Below are positions 41,331-54,801 of a DNA stretch of 64,000 nt, in pieces. The stretch covers positions 1,302,001-1,366,000 of the forward strand of contig CAUWAG010000018.1 of the NCBI GenBank assembly GCA_963556695.1. The letters run 5' to 3'. Within the stretch, counting starts at the first letter, position 1. Each line of letters opens with the position of its first letter. This DNA is from Anthostomella pinea (lineage: Eukaryota; Ascomycota; Sordariomycetes; Xylariales; Xylariaceae). Under the pieces are notes generated by a model. That model did not search any database. It was not told the origin of the DNA and saw only the letters and a list, made by a program, of their open reading frames with translations. A program made the translations under genes and the position numbers.

Positions 41331-44300
41331 TCAAGTGACCGCTGCCGGCTGCCTCGTCGTCGATACCAATCCGCACATCTAGGCGTTGTGGTCTTGTGGA
41401 CGTGCAATCTGGAGACCCAGATTCTCGAATATCCAGGGTGGATGCCTGACTGCCGGAAGCCCCAAGCCACTGATCATGCAGTGAGGGCTGGGGAGTCGGG
41501 ACCTCCTGCAGCGAAAAGGCGATCTAGGTATCGGGACAAAGGTGATACGTGACAGTTCTACAGATACGAGATGTCAGGTGTGCGTGCCTGAATGCAGCCC
41601 CTTTCACAGCAATAGCGTCAATGGGGATTGACCGGTTGGCTTTCCGGGTTTGTACTCGCCTCGCCGCAGGAATAACTGGCTGACGGCCTGGCTGACAGTG
41701 TCGCAGCACGGTATGTAGGTAGGACGTACGTATGTATGCCGTCCGTATTACTATTTCGCGCTCCCAACGAATCGGCCAATGGACGGGGCAAGCATTTTCA
41801 ATAAAGTAACTCAGTTTTCGCCAGTCAACGACCGTACCGTAGTTGGGTGAATATGGCTGGCTCCATGATTCGCCTGCTGTATGAACTGTGCGGGTGCCCA
41901 GAGCCAGCCAGGTGGCGGTCCAGAAGCCAGAGAATCGAGAGAAGCCTCATCGAAACCCTGAAAACCAACCTTCACATGGGCATGGCGTTGTTATCAATCG
42001 TCTTGTCTCCGGTTCGTATTGGTCCCGGCAAGCTCCCCCGGCCCTGCATGACAGGCGGTGCGGGAATCGTCCCCGAAGTGGCCCGTGTCGCCCATCCATG
42101 GATGCGGCGTCTCGAAATAGGGTGGCGATATGCTCCTGTCAGCTTACCTGTCGCCTCTCGACCAGCAAATGGCACAGCACGCAGAGAATAGCAGGCCCGA
42201 ACAATAGGAGCAGCCTGCGAGGGAGGCTCGAGCTTCCTCGTTAGGACAGCTCAGGGCCGGAGGCGAGGGACGGTAGGGTAGCAGTCTGGCAGGGTAGCAG
42301 AGAGGGAATGCAGGAACCGTGCCACTGTCACCTGTGGCACATCCGATGCGGGCGCGACTTGCAAGGTTGACTGGGTGTACCTACGTGCATCATCATGCTA
42401 CATGACAGACAAGCACAGATAAAGACAGTCAGGGCGGCGGCGAATGAAATCGGAGCTGTTTCGTCGGATGTGCTTGCTTCACCAGCGAGCAGATGAGACT
42501 TCGGACGTCTTCTTTTTTCGCCTGAAGAGCTTGCTTGTTTCCTCTTCATCGCCTAATTTGGCTCTTCAACTCCGGCGGTGCTGAAAAGACGGGAGAGTTG
42601 GTGGCGACGGCAGGACGTGACTCGACTCCATTTCGCATACGTCTGCGCAGGTACGTGTCGCAATATCGTCGGTGGGGATCAATATATTGTGGCAAGCCTG
42701 CAATTATCTTGAGAGATTTTTCTTGTTTTGCATCAATTGATCGGACATGGCTGCTGTTACTGGAAATCGCTGAGGCACCGTCGACTCGTTATTTCAGGCA
42801 GCCTCATTATCAGCATGGTGATGTAGCCTCTCGCACGTGAAGTTGTGGGATGATGGTCTCGTGAAGAAGACGGGGACGTTGGACGACCACAATTCATCAT
42901 TCATTACCCCAGGTGTTCTCGACCTCTAGAGCTACTCCACACATTGGCATCCCAAGATAGAAATGAAGCAGTCGCTCGCAATCACAACCTTATCTGTATA
43001 TCAATATTCCCCTCGGTAAAGAGCCTGACTGGCCGACTAGATGGATGGGGTCGCGGGATGGATGCGGCATTGCGGCACTCGCAGAGTCCTGCATCGCATT
43101 GGAGAGAACGTGGCAGTGGTGGCACCCGCGGTGGTTTATGTGACCAACATCGAGTCTCTGCAGCGTGGCCTGGGCATCTAGAAGCGACCCTTGGGATTGG
43201 GCCATGTTCAATGTTGGATGGAGCGCGGGGTAGCACGTCTTCGTGATACACACCATATGCGAAGAGAGAGCACGTAATAATTGGGATGATTGGTACGGTG
43301 TCGCTGACAGAACGGAATCTTTCTTCGCGGGATGGTGATGCGAGCAGCCGCCTCTGCTCGCTCGTTTCTGCATCTCCTATCGGATAACGATTGTCGCGCC
43401 TGCGACGATAATGCTTGCTTGCATCGCAAATGGGTATCTCGACATATCTGGATACGAAGCCTCCGCTAAGAAAGCTGATGTGATTGACGATGGCTTCATG
43501 TCATTATCGCTTTCCAATGCTAGGTTAATGCCTCGACACCTGATAAGATAAATGTCAACCCCTCGAAGGCTGAATGAAGCGATCGATGTCTGCATGTGAT
43601 GACGATCCGGAAGAACTTCCCTTCAGCCTTCAGGCAATCTCGCAAGAAGCCGAGCGTGTGGGTGGCTGCGGGCCATGTGCGACGAGGTCGGCAGGTGAGA
43701 ACCTTGGAAGTTGAACGAGAGGAGGCTTGCAGAGTCCTCGCCTCAGGGGTTTGACCGTTGTCACAGAGCATCCCTGCGCCGTCTGGTCATCCCCATCCGT
43801 ATCCCAGGCCCCATACCATCTCCGCGCGAACCCCTGCGTCCGGTTCGCAAGCTGTCAGACCCAGAACCCTGCCAGCCTGCCCTTGCCTGTCAGTGTCATC
43901 CACAGACCCGATCCATCAATGGGGATAGGTATTTCCCTCGGCTTGTCAGCTTGTCGGGCTGGGAGTGGGTTGACATTATTCGCTTGTGATCGTCTGGGTC
44001 GACCGGTCGAGTAGCATCATCCGATTGAATGACCCTCGCCGGCGAAGGGAGCATCGCTGTCGCTGATAGGCAGACGAGACGAGCACAATGTGGACCGTGA
44101 ACCATTCAAGGCGTCGAGTGAAAGACGCGCTCGGGGTAAGATCAGTATCCAATGATCCAATGAAGGCACAGTAGGTGTTGAGTGGCTGGCTGGCTGGCTG
44201 TACTATCACGAGAAGGGCAGAAGCCTGAAGGGGTCCAATAGCACTGCAATTGCCAATTGGCCATTCGAGAGACCGACCGGTCAAGTGACTCTGCAATTTC

Positions 44301-46307
44301 TATCGGAGTTGACGGGATGATTGGAAAGAGGGATCCCGAATTATTCATCTGGAGTTTTTCTGGTTGTGGTGGGTTCTCCAGCGGCTGCAATGTACCAATG
44401 CAACCCAACCTACGGGATGCAATGAGATGAGCCCTATTGTTGGAGAATCGGGTTGCATCGCGTAGACTGGCCGTCCAATTGCACCCGCCTGCGAAATAAT
44501 ACCGAGATGGGCAATTTGGGACATGGCGAGACGGTTCCTTCACTCCTCCCGAGGTTCCCTCGAGCGCTGGATGACAGGATGCGACGCCGTTGTTGACCCG
44601 GCTCGGGGAAGACACGGCATAGAACCTGCTACGGTTCAACGGTTCACTCAGCAACTGCCACACCCAGGAAGAGGAGCATCTGGGATCTGATCTGGCTGAC
44701 AGTTGTCTAGGTAGCTTACCGGGCTCCAACCTCCAACCTTGGGACGGATTTCCCTTTCAGCCTGGAATAGAAGTTCCAACCAGACGAGCGTATTACTCGC
44801 AGTATGAAAACAAAAGCGAAGATGATTCGTCGCGCTTACATGTATCGTCTTGATATGTGTATGTGTAAGATAAGGTAAGTAATAAGTTACGTCGACCGCC
44901 GAAACCCGCCTCCCCGCAGCCGTCACCGTTGAAAGCATCAATCGGAGCACGATCGCAACTGAGGTCGGCGCTTATTGTTATTACCTCACCAGTGGATGCT
45001 ATAGCGGCATGCAGCTGGGAATTCCATGCTTCCCCAGGACTGGTTCTATCTTGTTGCTATCGCCTATCACCTGTCAGCCTCGATTCGAGCACGGAGCTCT
45101 CATGGTGGAGTTATTAATCCTATACGATGGGCTATTATCGTTGTCGCGCAGATCATCATCATCACGAGGAGGAGGGGAAGCCGGGGCGACTTGATCTCAC
45201 TATCTAATCATGTGCCATTGACACAATTGACGCAATCGAGGCCTGAGCGAGATCTAAGCTTTAATCGCGGTCTCATCCGCGTCGCGAATGAAGCGTGTTC
45301 ATCGTTAGTACCAGGCAGTCACTAAGACGCACGCGCACGGCGCGGTCTTCATGTGATGATACAGAGTAGCGTTTTGGAAGTCGACGGACGCATCTTCTTG
45401 CCAACTCTTAACCTGACGCGAGTTAATAGCGAATCGATAACAAGTTCGACAGAGCCGGTGAGGCTTCGCGCGATTGATTGGGATCGGAGCATCGCAGTGG
45501 CAGTGGAAGAAGTCGGGATGTCACGATACTCTACAGAGTACAGACTACCGGGCACTGTCTGTCTTGGAGGTCGGCGAATGAACATGGACATCGTAGGATC
45601 GCTGTCACGTTATTATCACCGTTCGAGAACATGGACATGGAATGGACATGGAATCTGCATAAGACCCTTGGACCTTGATGTCGTCCATCAGAAACGCCCC
45701 TGGTGTGAGCTGCGGGCGCGGCGTTAGAGAGCCCCCATTCAGCACTATTGACCGGGAGAACCCCCGTCGTGTTCTTCTGCAAGGTTGCCCCTGAAAGTGA
45801 AAGCTTCCCCACTCAGTCCTGTTCCCCACTCGACAGAAGGACAAGGCCTGGAAGTCTGGTAGTACCAGAGCTACAGAGCCAGTGACAGCTTCCGATGACA
45901 GCTTGCAATCGTACCTACCTAGGTATGTAGGTAGGATCGGTGTAGCGGCAGACCGTTCGTCCTCAAGCTCAAGCTTCCTTCAGCGCGACAGAGCTTGAGC
46001 CAAACGGGTGGCCGTTCGAGTGGACGCGATCCCGATTGGTGTTGTGGAAGACACAGAAGCAGAAGCAGAAGAAGCAACCCGACATTGGCACACCGCAGCT
46101 TTTGGGTCTTGGGACAACTCCACCAGCGCCATCAATAGATTCCATCTGGGAATAGACTGGCTGGCTGGGAGTGATCCAGCCAGCCCGTCAAACACCCAGA
46201 CACCCAGACACTCCCGGATGCCATGTCCATATCCATCACGCCTAAACACGCCCACGCCGTTGGTCCGTTGCCGTTGCCGGCTCTGCCACTCAGGTCTGGA
46301 TCAGGCA

Positions 46308-46379
46308 TGGCTGCATTGGCTGCATTGGCTGCATTGGCTGCATTGGCTGCATTGGCTGCATTGGCTGCATTGGCTGCAT
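46308..46379. repeat. Eight perfect copies of a 9-bp repeat (TGGCTGCAT)
   Basis: 72 bp made of eight identical units. In frame it would encode Trp-Leu-His repeats on the plus strand and Cys-Ser-Gln repeats on the minus strand; neither surrounding frame resembles a gene, so it is treated as a minisatellite. The perfect identity suggests recent expansion. Confidence 0.9.
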
Positions 46380-48112
46380 GAGGGTTGCAGGGCCGCAGGA
46401 TGCAGATTGCAGGTTACATTGCTGCACAGACTGGACTCTGCTGCTGCAGGTCCAATAACGAGGATAATACCTAAGGTAGTGATGAGTTGCAGCCGGCGCA
46501 CTGACACCTCTGCCTTCTCCTGCGTCTGCTGGTCTATCAATCGTGTCGACGTTTTGTGACTTGTCCCACCTGTGGTTCCCTCACTGCCTTCTCTTACACA
46601 GCACATAATACATGGTAGTACAGACTTCGTACATACACGCGCACACCCAATTGCCCATGTACACTCTCGGGCGGACAGTTAGACGACACACGACACACGA
46701 GATCGGTGCAAATCCCGGCGCAACAGACTCTCAACGTTGAAACACGAGACACGGCGCAGTGGCCGCAGTGACCTCACGGATCTCAGAGAGTTCAGCACAT
46801 CCGACTGCTGACTGCCCGCTGACTGCCCGCTGACTGCTGATGTGGCGGCACCTCGCCCCTCGCCCTCCATCCTCCTTTCTCGCTACGTCGGTCCTTCATA
46901 CTTCAGGTACTTTGCTGGAAACGCTCGCCTGTGAGCATCGACATTCGGCACTTCAACCAACTTCCAATTGGAATAGAACGAAACAGAGCGGAACAGAATA
47001 AAAGAGCCTTCGGATGAGAGGAGCTGGAGTATACGCGAAACCTCACGAACAGCAGACGGCAAAGAGGCCAAGCACGTATTATTAAAACAACGAACAACAA
47101 CACGCCATCAACGAGAACAGAAGGCACCGGCAACCATTCGGTTCAGCAATAGCAACATTGGACTTCCCATTCTAGGTTCTGCTGCACTCGACTCCCGCTA
47201 GGCCTGAGTAGCTTCGCCCTAGGACAATTTGGTCTTTCTTTGGGGGATTCCTGGACTGCCTGGGACTCATTGGGGCTGCCGCAAGCGCGTTCTAAGTCTT
47301 ATTATTGCTATTTACGGTCTTACGGTCTACCTGCTCATAATACACTCCTTCCCTTCGTCACGGTCAGAAATCAGGCCTGGGCTTCAGCTGGTTCGGGTTG
47401 CTGCACGAAACACACGAGGTACGCATATTGCTTGTTGCATAATAAGTCCCGACTTCCCCTTCCACGCTCCCACGATCATCGGTTACACCAAAGGAAGGAT
47501 CACCCCTACTCTGCAGGTGGCATTCTCCATGGGAAGGGGCTCGTCATAGAATCGGGTCCGGAACTCTACTTCAAGGGCCTCCCCTGAACTGCAGCTGTCC
47601 TCACTTTAGGACTTGCCTCGCCGATGGGTCACTGGAGAAGCCGTGACATTCCTACTTGCATGTTACCTGCATGTGTCTCTTGTCCCCTCCCGTCTCACTT
47701 CCGATAACAGTCCTCGGGTCTCCCTTCATTCCATCATCGTACCTTGGCTTGTGTCTGTCGCGACAGTCGCAAAACAACAAACAACCTCAACTCGAATTGG
47801 ACTAGCAAACTGACAAACATCCCCTCCTCAGAGCACCTTCTATCATCACCGAGCAGCACCGAACATCACAACCGCATCTCGCCCACCCGACGTTCTAGGA
47901 CAACCCGTCGCCCCATCGAATTGACACCCTGGGCGCGAATTGGATGCCATTGAGACGGCACCCGGACCCGAGTATCTTCGCCAGAGCCAGTCCAGGGCCA
48001 ACCACACCCTTCGGAGAGGAGTCTCGATAACTCCCCCCACTAGCATCGCTGTTGCGACGGTTACAGAAATACTGGCTCCCATGGTGGTTCACCACACCGG
48101 TTTGCAGCAATC

Positions 48113-51100
48113 ATGATGCTGGACAATATGCGGTCGAGCCTCCAGGTGGCTCCCCTCGCGATCCAGAAGAACCGTTCTGGACGGTTGGACAATCGCTCAC
48201 AGGATGACGGGGACGATGCTTCGACACATCCATACTCCCACTCCCAGATAACACCGCCTACGACTCCGAACGATTCGCAGGAAGACCTCGTTACCGAGCC
48301 GATATCAGCCAACCCCGTCTTCCACAACTTCCTCCGAGCTTTTTACCCGTTCAATCCACCATGTACGGTTTCCGACTCGACGGTCACGCTGCCATTGAAC
48401 GAGGGGGATGTGGTCCTGGTACATTCGATCCATACTAATGGATGGGCTGACGGGACGCTTCTGATGTCGGGTGCAAGAGGCTGGCTGCCCACAAACTATT
48501 GCGAAGCATATGACCCGGATGAGATGCGCAATCTACTGAAGGCCCTTCTCAACTTTTGGGACTTGCTTAGGAGTACGGTGACAAACGAGCGAGACATCTT
48601 CGGCAACCAGGAATTCATGAAGGGCATCATTGCTGGCGTGCGATATCTCTTGGTAGGCGGCTGACTTTTATCTCTTCCTCGAGTTCCAACATATTAACAA
48701 TGTTATAGGAACGAACACACTGTCTTACACGCGAGTCACCAACGATTCAGAGGAGCGACGCCCTTCGACGGGGTCGCAAATCGCTACTGTCGGAACTTTC
48801 CTCCCTGGTCAAGACTGCCAAGCGCCTTCAAGAGATACTCCGAGTATCCCCCCAGTCAACCGGAGATGTTAACGACATCATTGACGAGATGATTCTCAAG
48901 GCGTTCAAGATCGTGGTCAAGGGTGTGCGGTTCCTCGATCTATTGGACGAGGATCGACGGTTACGCGCGCCGGCAGTGACGGTAATGGCGACCGTGGTGG
49001 AGGAGTCGGTTGTCCCACCTACGCCGCCGTCAGAGTCGACGCCATTCGAAAGCGGCCACGAAGAGGATTCGAACGCAGGCTCCCGGTCAAGTGTCGACGA
49101 GACGTCCACTGAAACGATGTTGCCCAGGCCGACAACCGAGGGCGCACAGACGAGCGAACTAACCAACAAGCGTTTGTCCTCCGTTTACTCGTCTGCAAAC
49201 ACGACAGCAAATCACATGTCTCAGGCGAATATGGCCCATTCGAAACGTCATTCTGCCAGCATTTCTCACCGCGTGTCTCTAGCCGGCCCCTCACCACTGT
49301 CGCAGTCCCAGAATCTTGTCTCGGAGCGACTCAACTCTTCGCACAGCAAATTCCTATCGCACCTGGGTTATTTCATAGGGCGTTTGGGGCTCCAGTCGCG
49401 CCCGGAATTTGCGTCGGCCATCAAACAGTCTGCCATTTCCGGCGGGGCGTTGCTGTCCGTGGTCAAGGTGGTGTGCGACCACAATTTGCTTGTCTCGGAA
49501 ACACTGGAACAAGCCCGCGCCATTATGTTTGACAACATCCTCAACCTTGTTTCCTCGGCACGAGAGATACTCGGGAATGGCGGCTCCGACGCGGAACACG
49601 TTGTCATGCCGCAGGGCGATGAACTCCAGCATGTCGCCATCGACTGTGTCAAGGCTGCTGGTGAATGTGTTGCAAGGACGAAATGGGTGCTCGAGAAGAT
49701 AGGCGACTTTGAATTCGAGGTGCAGGAGAGTCCTCTCGGCATCGATCTCGGCGTGTTCGACAAAGCATCAGGCAGTCGGCCACGCACTCCAGACAGGGCC
49801 AGTGTCGCAGATTCCAAGACATCTCAATCATCACCAACGCCGCGGCCAATGCACTTATCCATGGATAAGCCATTGCCTGAAGTTCCTTCTGTTGAAACAA
49901 CGCCCGAGAAGCGGAACTCACAACAACCTTCCCCGCCTTCATCGCGGCCGCTATCTATGGTCATCGACGATGCTGCTTCGAGCATGGCATCGACAGTGTC
50001 CTCCATCCGACCAACACTTCCACCCCTTCCCAAGCTGACGACAACGCTGTTGCCGGAAGAGTCGTACAGTCCGACCACCGAGACATCTCACGATGGCGAA
50101 TACCATACCTCTTTTCGGTCAGATACGGGAACTGCATCCAGCTCTGGCACCAACAGTACTTACTTGAGCCGCGACTCTGAGTCTAGCATGGTGTCTGCAA
50201 CGTCCACGCGCGCGACAACGCCTGACTTCGCCCCAGCACCAAAGAATCAACCCTCGTTGTCTGACATGAGCACGGCAGGAAGTATGACGCAAAGCGAAGA
50301 GGCTGATGAGGTCGAATCGAAGCTTTTGGAGAAGACCTTCGCACATGAGCTCATGTTCAATAAGGAGGGCCAGATCATCGGCGGCTCGCTAGCTGCTCTT
50401 GTTGAGCGTCTCACGACGCATGAGTCGACTCCCGATGCCGTCTTTGTATCTGCCTTCTATCTCACGTTCAGATTGTTTTGTACGCCGATGAGATTGACCG
50501 AGGCGCTCATCGAACGATTCGACTACGTCGGCGAGACACCGAACGTTTCTAGCCCTGTTCGATTGCGCGTTTACAACGTGATGAAGGGCTGGTTGGAATC
50601 GCATTGGCGGGACTCGACAGATCATGAAGCGCTGGCCCTAATCCAGCAATTCGCCGAACACAACCTGGGGGCTATCCTACCATCTGCCGGCAAACGGCTT
50701 CTGGAGCTTGCACAACGCGTCTCTTCCGCTGAGGGCTCCTTGGTTCCTCGCCTGGTATCATCCATGGGCAAGACGATCACTGCAATCGCCTCATTCGTAC
50801 CTGCTGACTCGCCACTACCCCACACTATACTATCAAAGAGCCAGCAAAACCTCTTGAGCAACTGGAAGTCGGGTGGCAGCTCCCCTTCGGTGCTAGACTT
50901 TGACCCTCTTGAGATTGCCAGGCAACTGACAATGAAGCAAATGAGCGTTTTCTGCTCTATCATGCCCGAGGAGCTATTAGGGTCGCAGTGGATGAAGAAT
51001 GGTGGCGTGGAATCGCCGAACGTCAAGGCGATGTCCAGTTTCTCCAACGACCTCTCCAACCTCGTGGCGGACACCATCTTGCAATACCCCGAGGTGAAGA

Positions 51101-51762
51101 AGCGGGCGGCTATGATCAAGCAGTGGATCAAGATTGCCCATCAGTGCCTAGAGCTGAACAACTACGATGGACTCATGGCTATCATCTGCAGTCTCAACAG
51201 CTCCATCATCAACCGCCTCCGGAAAACGTGGGACATTGTGAGCCCCAAGCGACGAGACATGTTGAAGTCCCTCCAAGCCATTGTCGAACCGTCCAACAAC
51301 AACAAGGCACTGAGAGGTCGACTCCAAGGTCACGTACCGCCATGCCTACCCTTTCTCGGCATGTTTCTCACCGACCTCACGTTTGTCGACATCGGCAATC
51401 CTGCCACGAAGCAACTTCCTAGTGCTGGCGCAAATGACCAAGGTCTGACAGTCGTCAACTTTGACAAGCACAGCCGGACAGCCAAGATCATTGGTGAGCT
51501 GCAGCGTTTCCAGATCCCTTATCGACTGCAAGAAGTGCCTGATATGCAGGAATGGATACAGGCGCAGCTTGTCCGTGTGAAGGAGATGGACCAGAACAAT
51601 GTTCAAGTTAGTTACTATCGCAAAAGTCTGCTCCTCGAACCCAGAGAGAACATGGTCAAGACACCTGTCGATGGTCCACCTGCCACGCCTCAGCAGAAAG
51701 CCGACCTGTTTGGCTGGATCTCTAGAGATCGACACAACAACAACACGGCGGTGGCAATATAA
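48113..51762 (+). CDS. SH3-domain Ras guanine-nucleotide exchange factor (Cdc25-like)
   Basis: Two exons (48113-48652, 48709-51762) give 1197 residues; the 56-bp intron has donor GTAGGC and acceptor TTATAG, and the join is VRYLLERTHCL. The SH3 domain is at ~75-140 (FLRAFYPFNPP, LPLNEGDVVLVH, NGWADGTLL, GWLPTNYCE). A long low-complexity Ser/Thr/Pro region covers ~240-710 around a helical block. RasGEF_N is at ~725-790 (GGSLAALVERLTTHESTPDA, FYLTFRLFCTP). The catalytic CDC25 domain is at ~905-1140 (FDPLEIARQLTMKQMSVFCS, NLVADTILQYPEVKKRAAMI, CLPFLGMFLTDLTFVDIGNP). It should load Ras with GTP and so feed cAMP/MAPK signalling. Two adjacent ATGs (48113, 48116) are possible starts. Intact. Confidence 0.95.
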
Positions 51763-54700
51763 ACGCCCCATATTACCACGCCCTATATCATACCACCGTC
51801 CCCGACCATCATTCGGAACTTGCGCCATGCATTGGTCCGAAACTCACTCATCACCTCGTGCGCGATCCGACGTTTTCATCACATCTATTGATACCCCATC
51901 CTTTCCTCGTTGTGTTATTCACGTCAGTCATGGAGCATTTTGGATTTACCACGGCTGGGCACCTATCATCACCATCATCTATGTATCGCACCACGATACC
52001 GGCGTTTACGGGCAGGGATACTCAGGAACGACCACCATACCTTCAGTTGTCGACATATATTGCTTAGTCACTTAAATTCTATTGGAGAGCCTTGCGCCAC
52101 GACTTGGGGAGCAGCCTCGCGCCCTGTCGCTACTTCGGCAACTCGCTCCGGATTGGAGCGAGCTCGGCCTTTTTGCGGGGAAAGCGTCCACGTCCGCATG
52201 GGCACATCCTGGAGAACGGGGTTTTCGAAGCATTTGGCTTAGGCGAGGTCAGCCAAACAATTTGTCCCTTCCACGCTGGAGAAGGGAACAGGGCTATTGT
52301 ATAATATGTACGAGTTCACGGACCATGCTCCGCATCCTCTCACTGGAGGGAAAAGGCTGTAAGCTGGGAGGGGGTTTACCAAAAAGCACCAAGCTATCAT
52401 TTGTTTGGATTCAGCTGCGCCTGGAGAAATGGGGAAAATGGGCCGGAAGCGGGTTTCTTGGGTCTTGTTTCCTTGGACATGGGAAAAGGAGTTCCAAGCG
52501 GGTTTATAAGGATGGCGGTTGCTCAGGCTCACGCCTTCCCCTTAACTTATTACCCACCCACCCACCTACCTACTAGTAGTAGTAGCTCTCGCTCGCGCAT
52601 GGACAGGAATCGGATCAACAGGTCAGCCTGATTTCATCTTGCACATGCTTGGAGAAATGTCACCGTCTCGGTTTCACGCTATGGTTTTGTTCCGTGTTGT
52701 CCTGTGCTTTTGTGACTCTTGGCCTTGGTACTGGTACGTGCTTACTGGTTGATCGATGCGCTCCCTGCTGGCCGTCACTCGCTGGTATAAGGGAGCTTGC
52801 TTGCGATGTGGCTGGGTAGGTAAGTTATCCCGGCCCTCGATGCGTGGCCGGGGTAAAATCTGTTGCCTGTACTGACGCTACCGTCACAACATAAGGGGCG
52901 TTTAACTCAGTTGGTGAGGTGACTATGGTCCGGTATGGTCCACACGCTCGTGGTATCTCAACAATGTCAGCTAAGAAACGGTCTTCACTGGCGTGACGAG
53001 TTAGCCGATTGATAGATGATATTCTCAGGTGCATAGGGTAGCGTCCAGGGCATTGTAAGAAGTGGCGAGCCCCTGATGTTTGTGGCTCAGGTTGGTTGCT
53101 GTGTTGGTCTGCGTGCTGGTCTGTGGGTTGGTCTATGTATTGGTCTGTGTGTTGATCTAAGTGCCGGTTTTTGTGTCGCGTCTCTGTGTCAATCCTTGCA
53201 GCGGTCCCTGAGGCGAGGTGATACTTATGGGAATGATCGTTTTGGTTTAGCGATCGTGTTTACTCCTTCCGTTGGTAGGATATTTTCCACCTACCTAACG
53301 AGTTCTTACAAGGTGTGAAGAAGGGAGAACAACAGCACGATAGCCACGGTCTTGCTACACGCTCCCTCCAGTCACCTTCTGTAACATAACACCTCCTATA
53401 GCACCTACCAAGTCTTCCAACATCGCCCCGTCTTCCAATTCATCGAATCATCCCATAAGCAGACCCGCCGCCGTCCGGAACCACATACACAATCAACTAT
53501 CGCCCAGACTGTCTCACATCTTCCGCGCCAAATAGTCTCTCCTTAATGACGAGTTGTTCCCCGATCTCCACATCCGGCAGCGACTCGCTACCCAGTAGTA
53601 AGTACTGATCGTGCAATACTACTCAGCGTTCTTACTTGCTACATTCACCTGCTACGGGTCTGTGTACTGCTATCGGAACATATTTGTGCCTTTACAGACA
53701 TTTTCCAGACATTTAGCACGAAGAAGCTCTCCAATTATCTGTGCCATTTCCGATACCCCCTTTAGCTCACATGCGATGAGTATATGCTCGTTCATATAGG
53801 TACTCACCTTGTCAACCCTTCAGCTCCATTGAACCAGTCTCAATACGCGTGTTCACACGTCTGCCAACAGCAAATAATGGCCGCGGATCGTCTGATTCAG
53901 GCAACCTAAAGGACAGCATAATCATTTGTGTGGTAACCGGTCTGTTCGTGAGTATCTTTGCTTGAACGTTTGCGGCGGACCAACACGCGGTGTGTTGAGG
54001 CAAGATGATTTTATGGGAACTTTCAAGGCCATACCTAGCAAGGAAGCTCGAAACGTTGGCTTTGGTAGGGGATGAGTCAAAACGTTGCGTGACGGTGTCG
54101 AGAAGGCCAAGCAACTTCTGAGTGAGATGCCGTACCCCTCCAGTTGAATAGACGATAGTGAGGTCAATTTATAATAGTCCTATACACCATACTTGGACAT
54201 GTACGAGTGAGAGCTTTCCCGTAGGCAGTTTTGCGGTAAATCGCACAAAAGGTGTGCAGATGGTGAGTGAATGGCATGCTTGACTTCTTTCCAACATGTG
54301 GTGGTGACACTGAATTGGCCCGTTGCCTCGTGGCCCCGCGGCTTGCGGCGAGCCTGCTTCGTTGATCCCCTATTGCTGACTGCATGTCTGCGGCGGCATT
54401 ATGCATGCTTCTTTCACCGGCCACGTACTTTAATGCGACTGGACAGCAACCAACTGTCTGGCGCGATCGGCTGGGCTCTATCTCCAAACTAGCTGCATCG
54501 TGATGGTCGCCTTGGGTAGCGTCTTACTTCCTGTTGTAGACTTGATGGACACATAGGGAACGTTGATTGCTCTTCTATTTTCGGCTCCGGTCTGAGGTTG
54601 ACACCGGCGACCTGCAACTTCTGTAGAAGGTCTCGAGACGGCTCCTACGTAGGACACCGAACACCTGACCGCACTATGAATTTCCCGTGCGTGCTCTGGG

Positions 54701-54801
54701 CATAAATATAGTCATGCATCAACCCTTTCATATTTGTAGCTTGCCCCAGTGAACATCATCAACATCACAGAAAATATCATCTACGAATCTAGGTTGACAA
54801 C
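51763..54801. other. 3-kb intergenic region
   Basis: After the Ras GEF 3' region only short frames are found. CCCACCCACCCACCTACCTA and (GTA)n-like simple repeats lie at 52552-52584. A stretch resembling a tRNA A box at ~52895 lacks a B box. Frames on both strands at 53812-54487 have no motif. The last 100 bp contain a plausible leader for 54802 (AACATCATCAACATCACAG). Confidence 0.4.

Larger units (their letters stand above)
39049..48112. other. 9-kb region with no convincing gene
   Basis: Only short frames occur. The best is minus 40943-40659 (94 residues, ending IHNPFSYDLKPSDEVFDVN), hydrophilic and coding-like but without family resemblance or partners. Frames near 42-46 kb are compositional. 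The sequence has normal GC content without strong RIP signs, plus microsatellites. The right end (about 47.2-48.1 kb), with pyrimidine-rich tracts and several short upstream ATGs, is probably the long promoter and 5' leader of the Ras GEF gene. Long non-coding transcripts cannot be excluded. Confidence 0.4.

Noticed and set aside
46008..46559. 183-codon plus-strand frame
   Set aside because: Its length comes from the 9-bp minisatellite, which is open in several frames; no other coding evidence.
49354..51131. Minus-strand frames of 92-169 codons under the Ras GEF gene
   Set aside because: Antisense shadows of a clearly recognised gene.
52893..52965. Possible tRNA gene (TTTAACTCAGTTGGTGAGG resembles an A box)
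   Set aside because: No B box (GGTTCRANYCC) follows at the right distance and no acceptor stem pairs.
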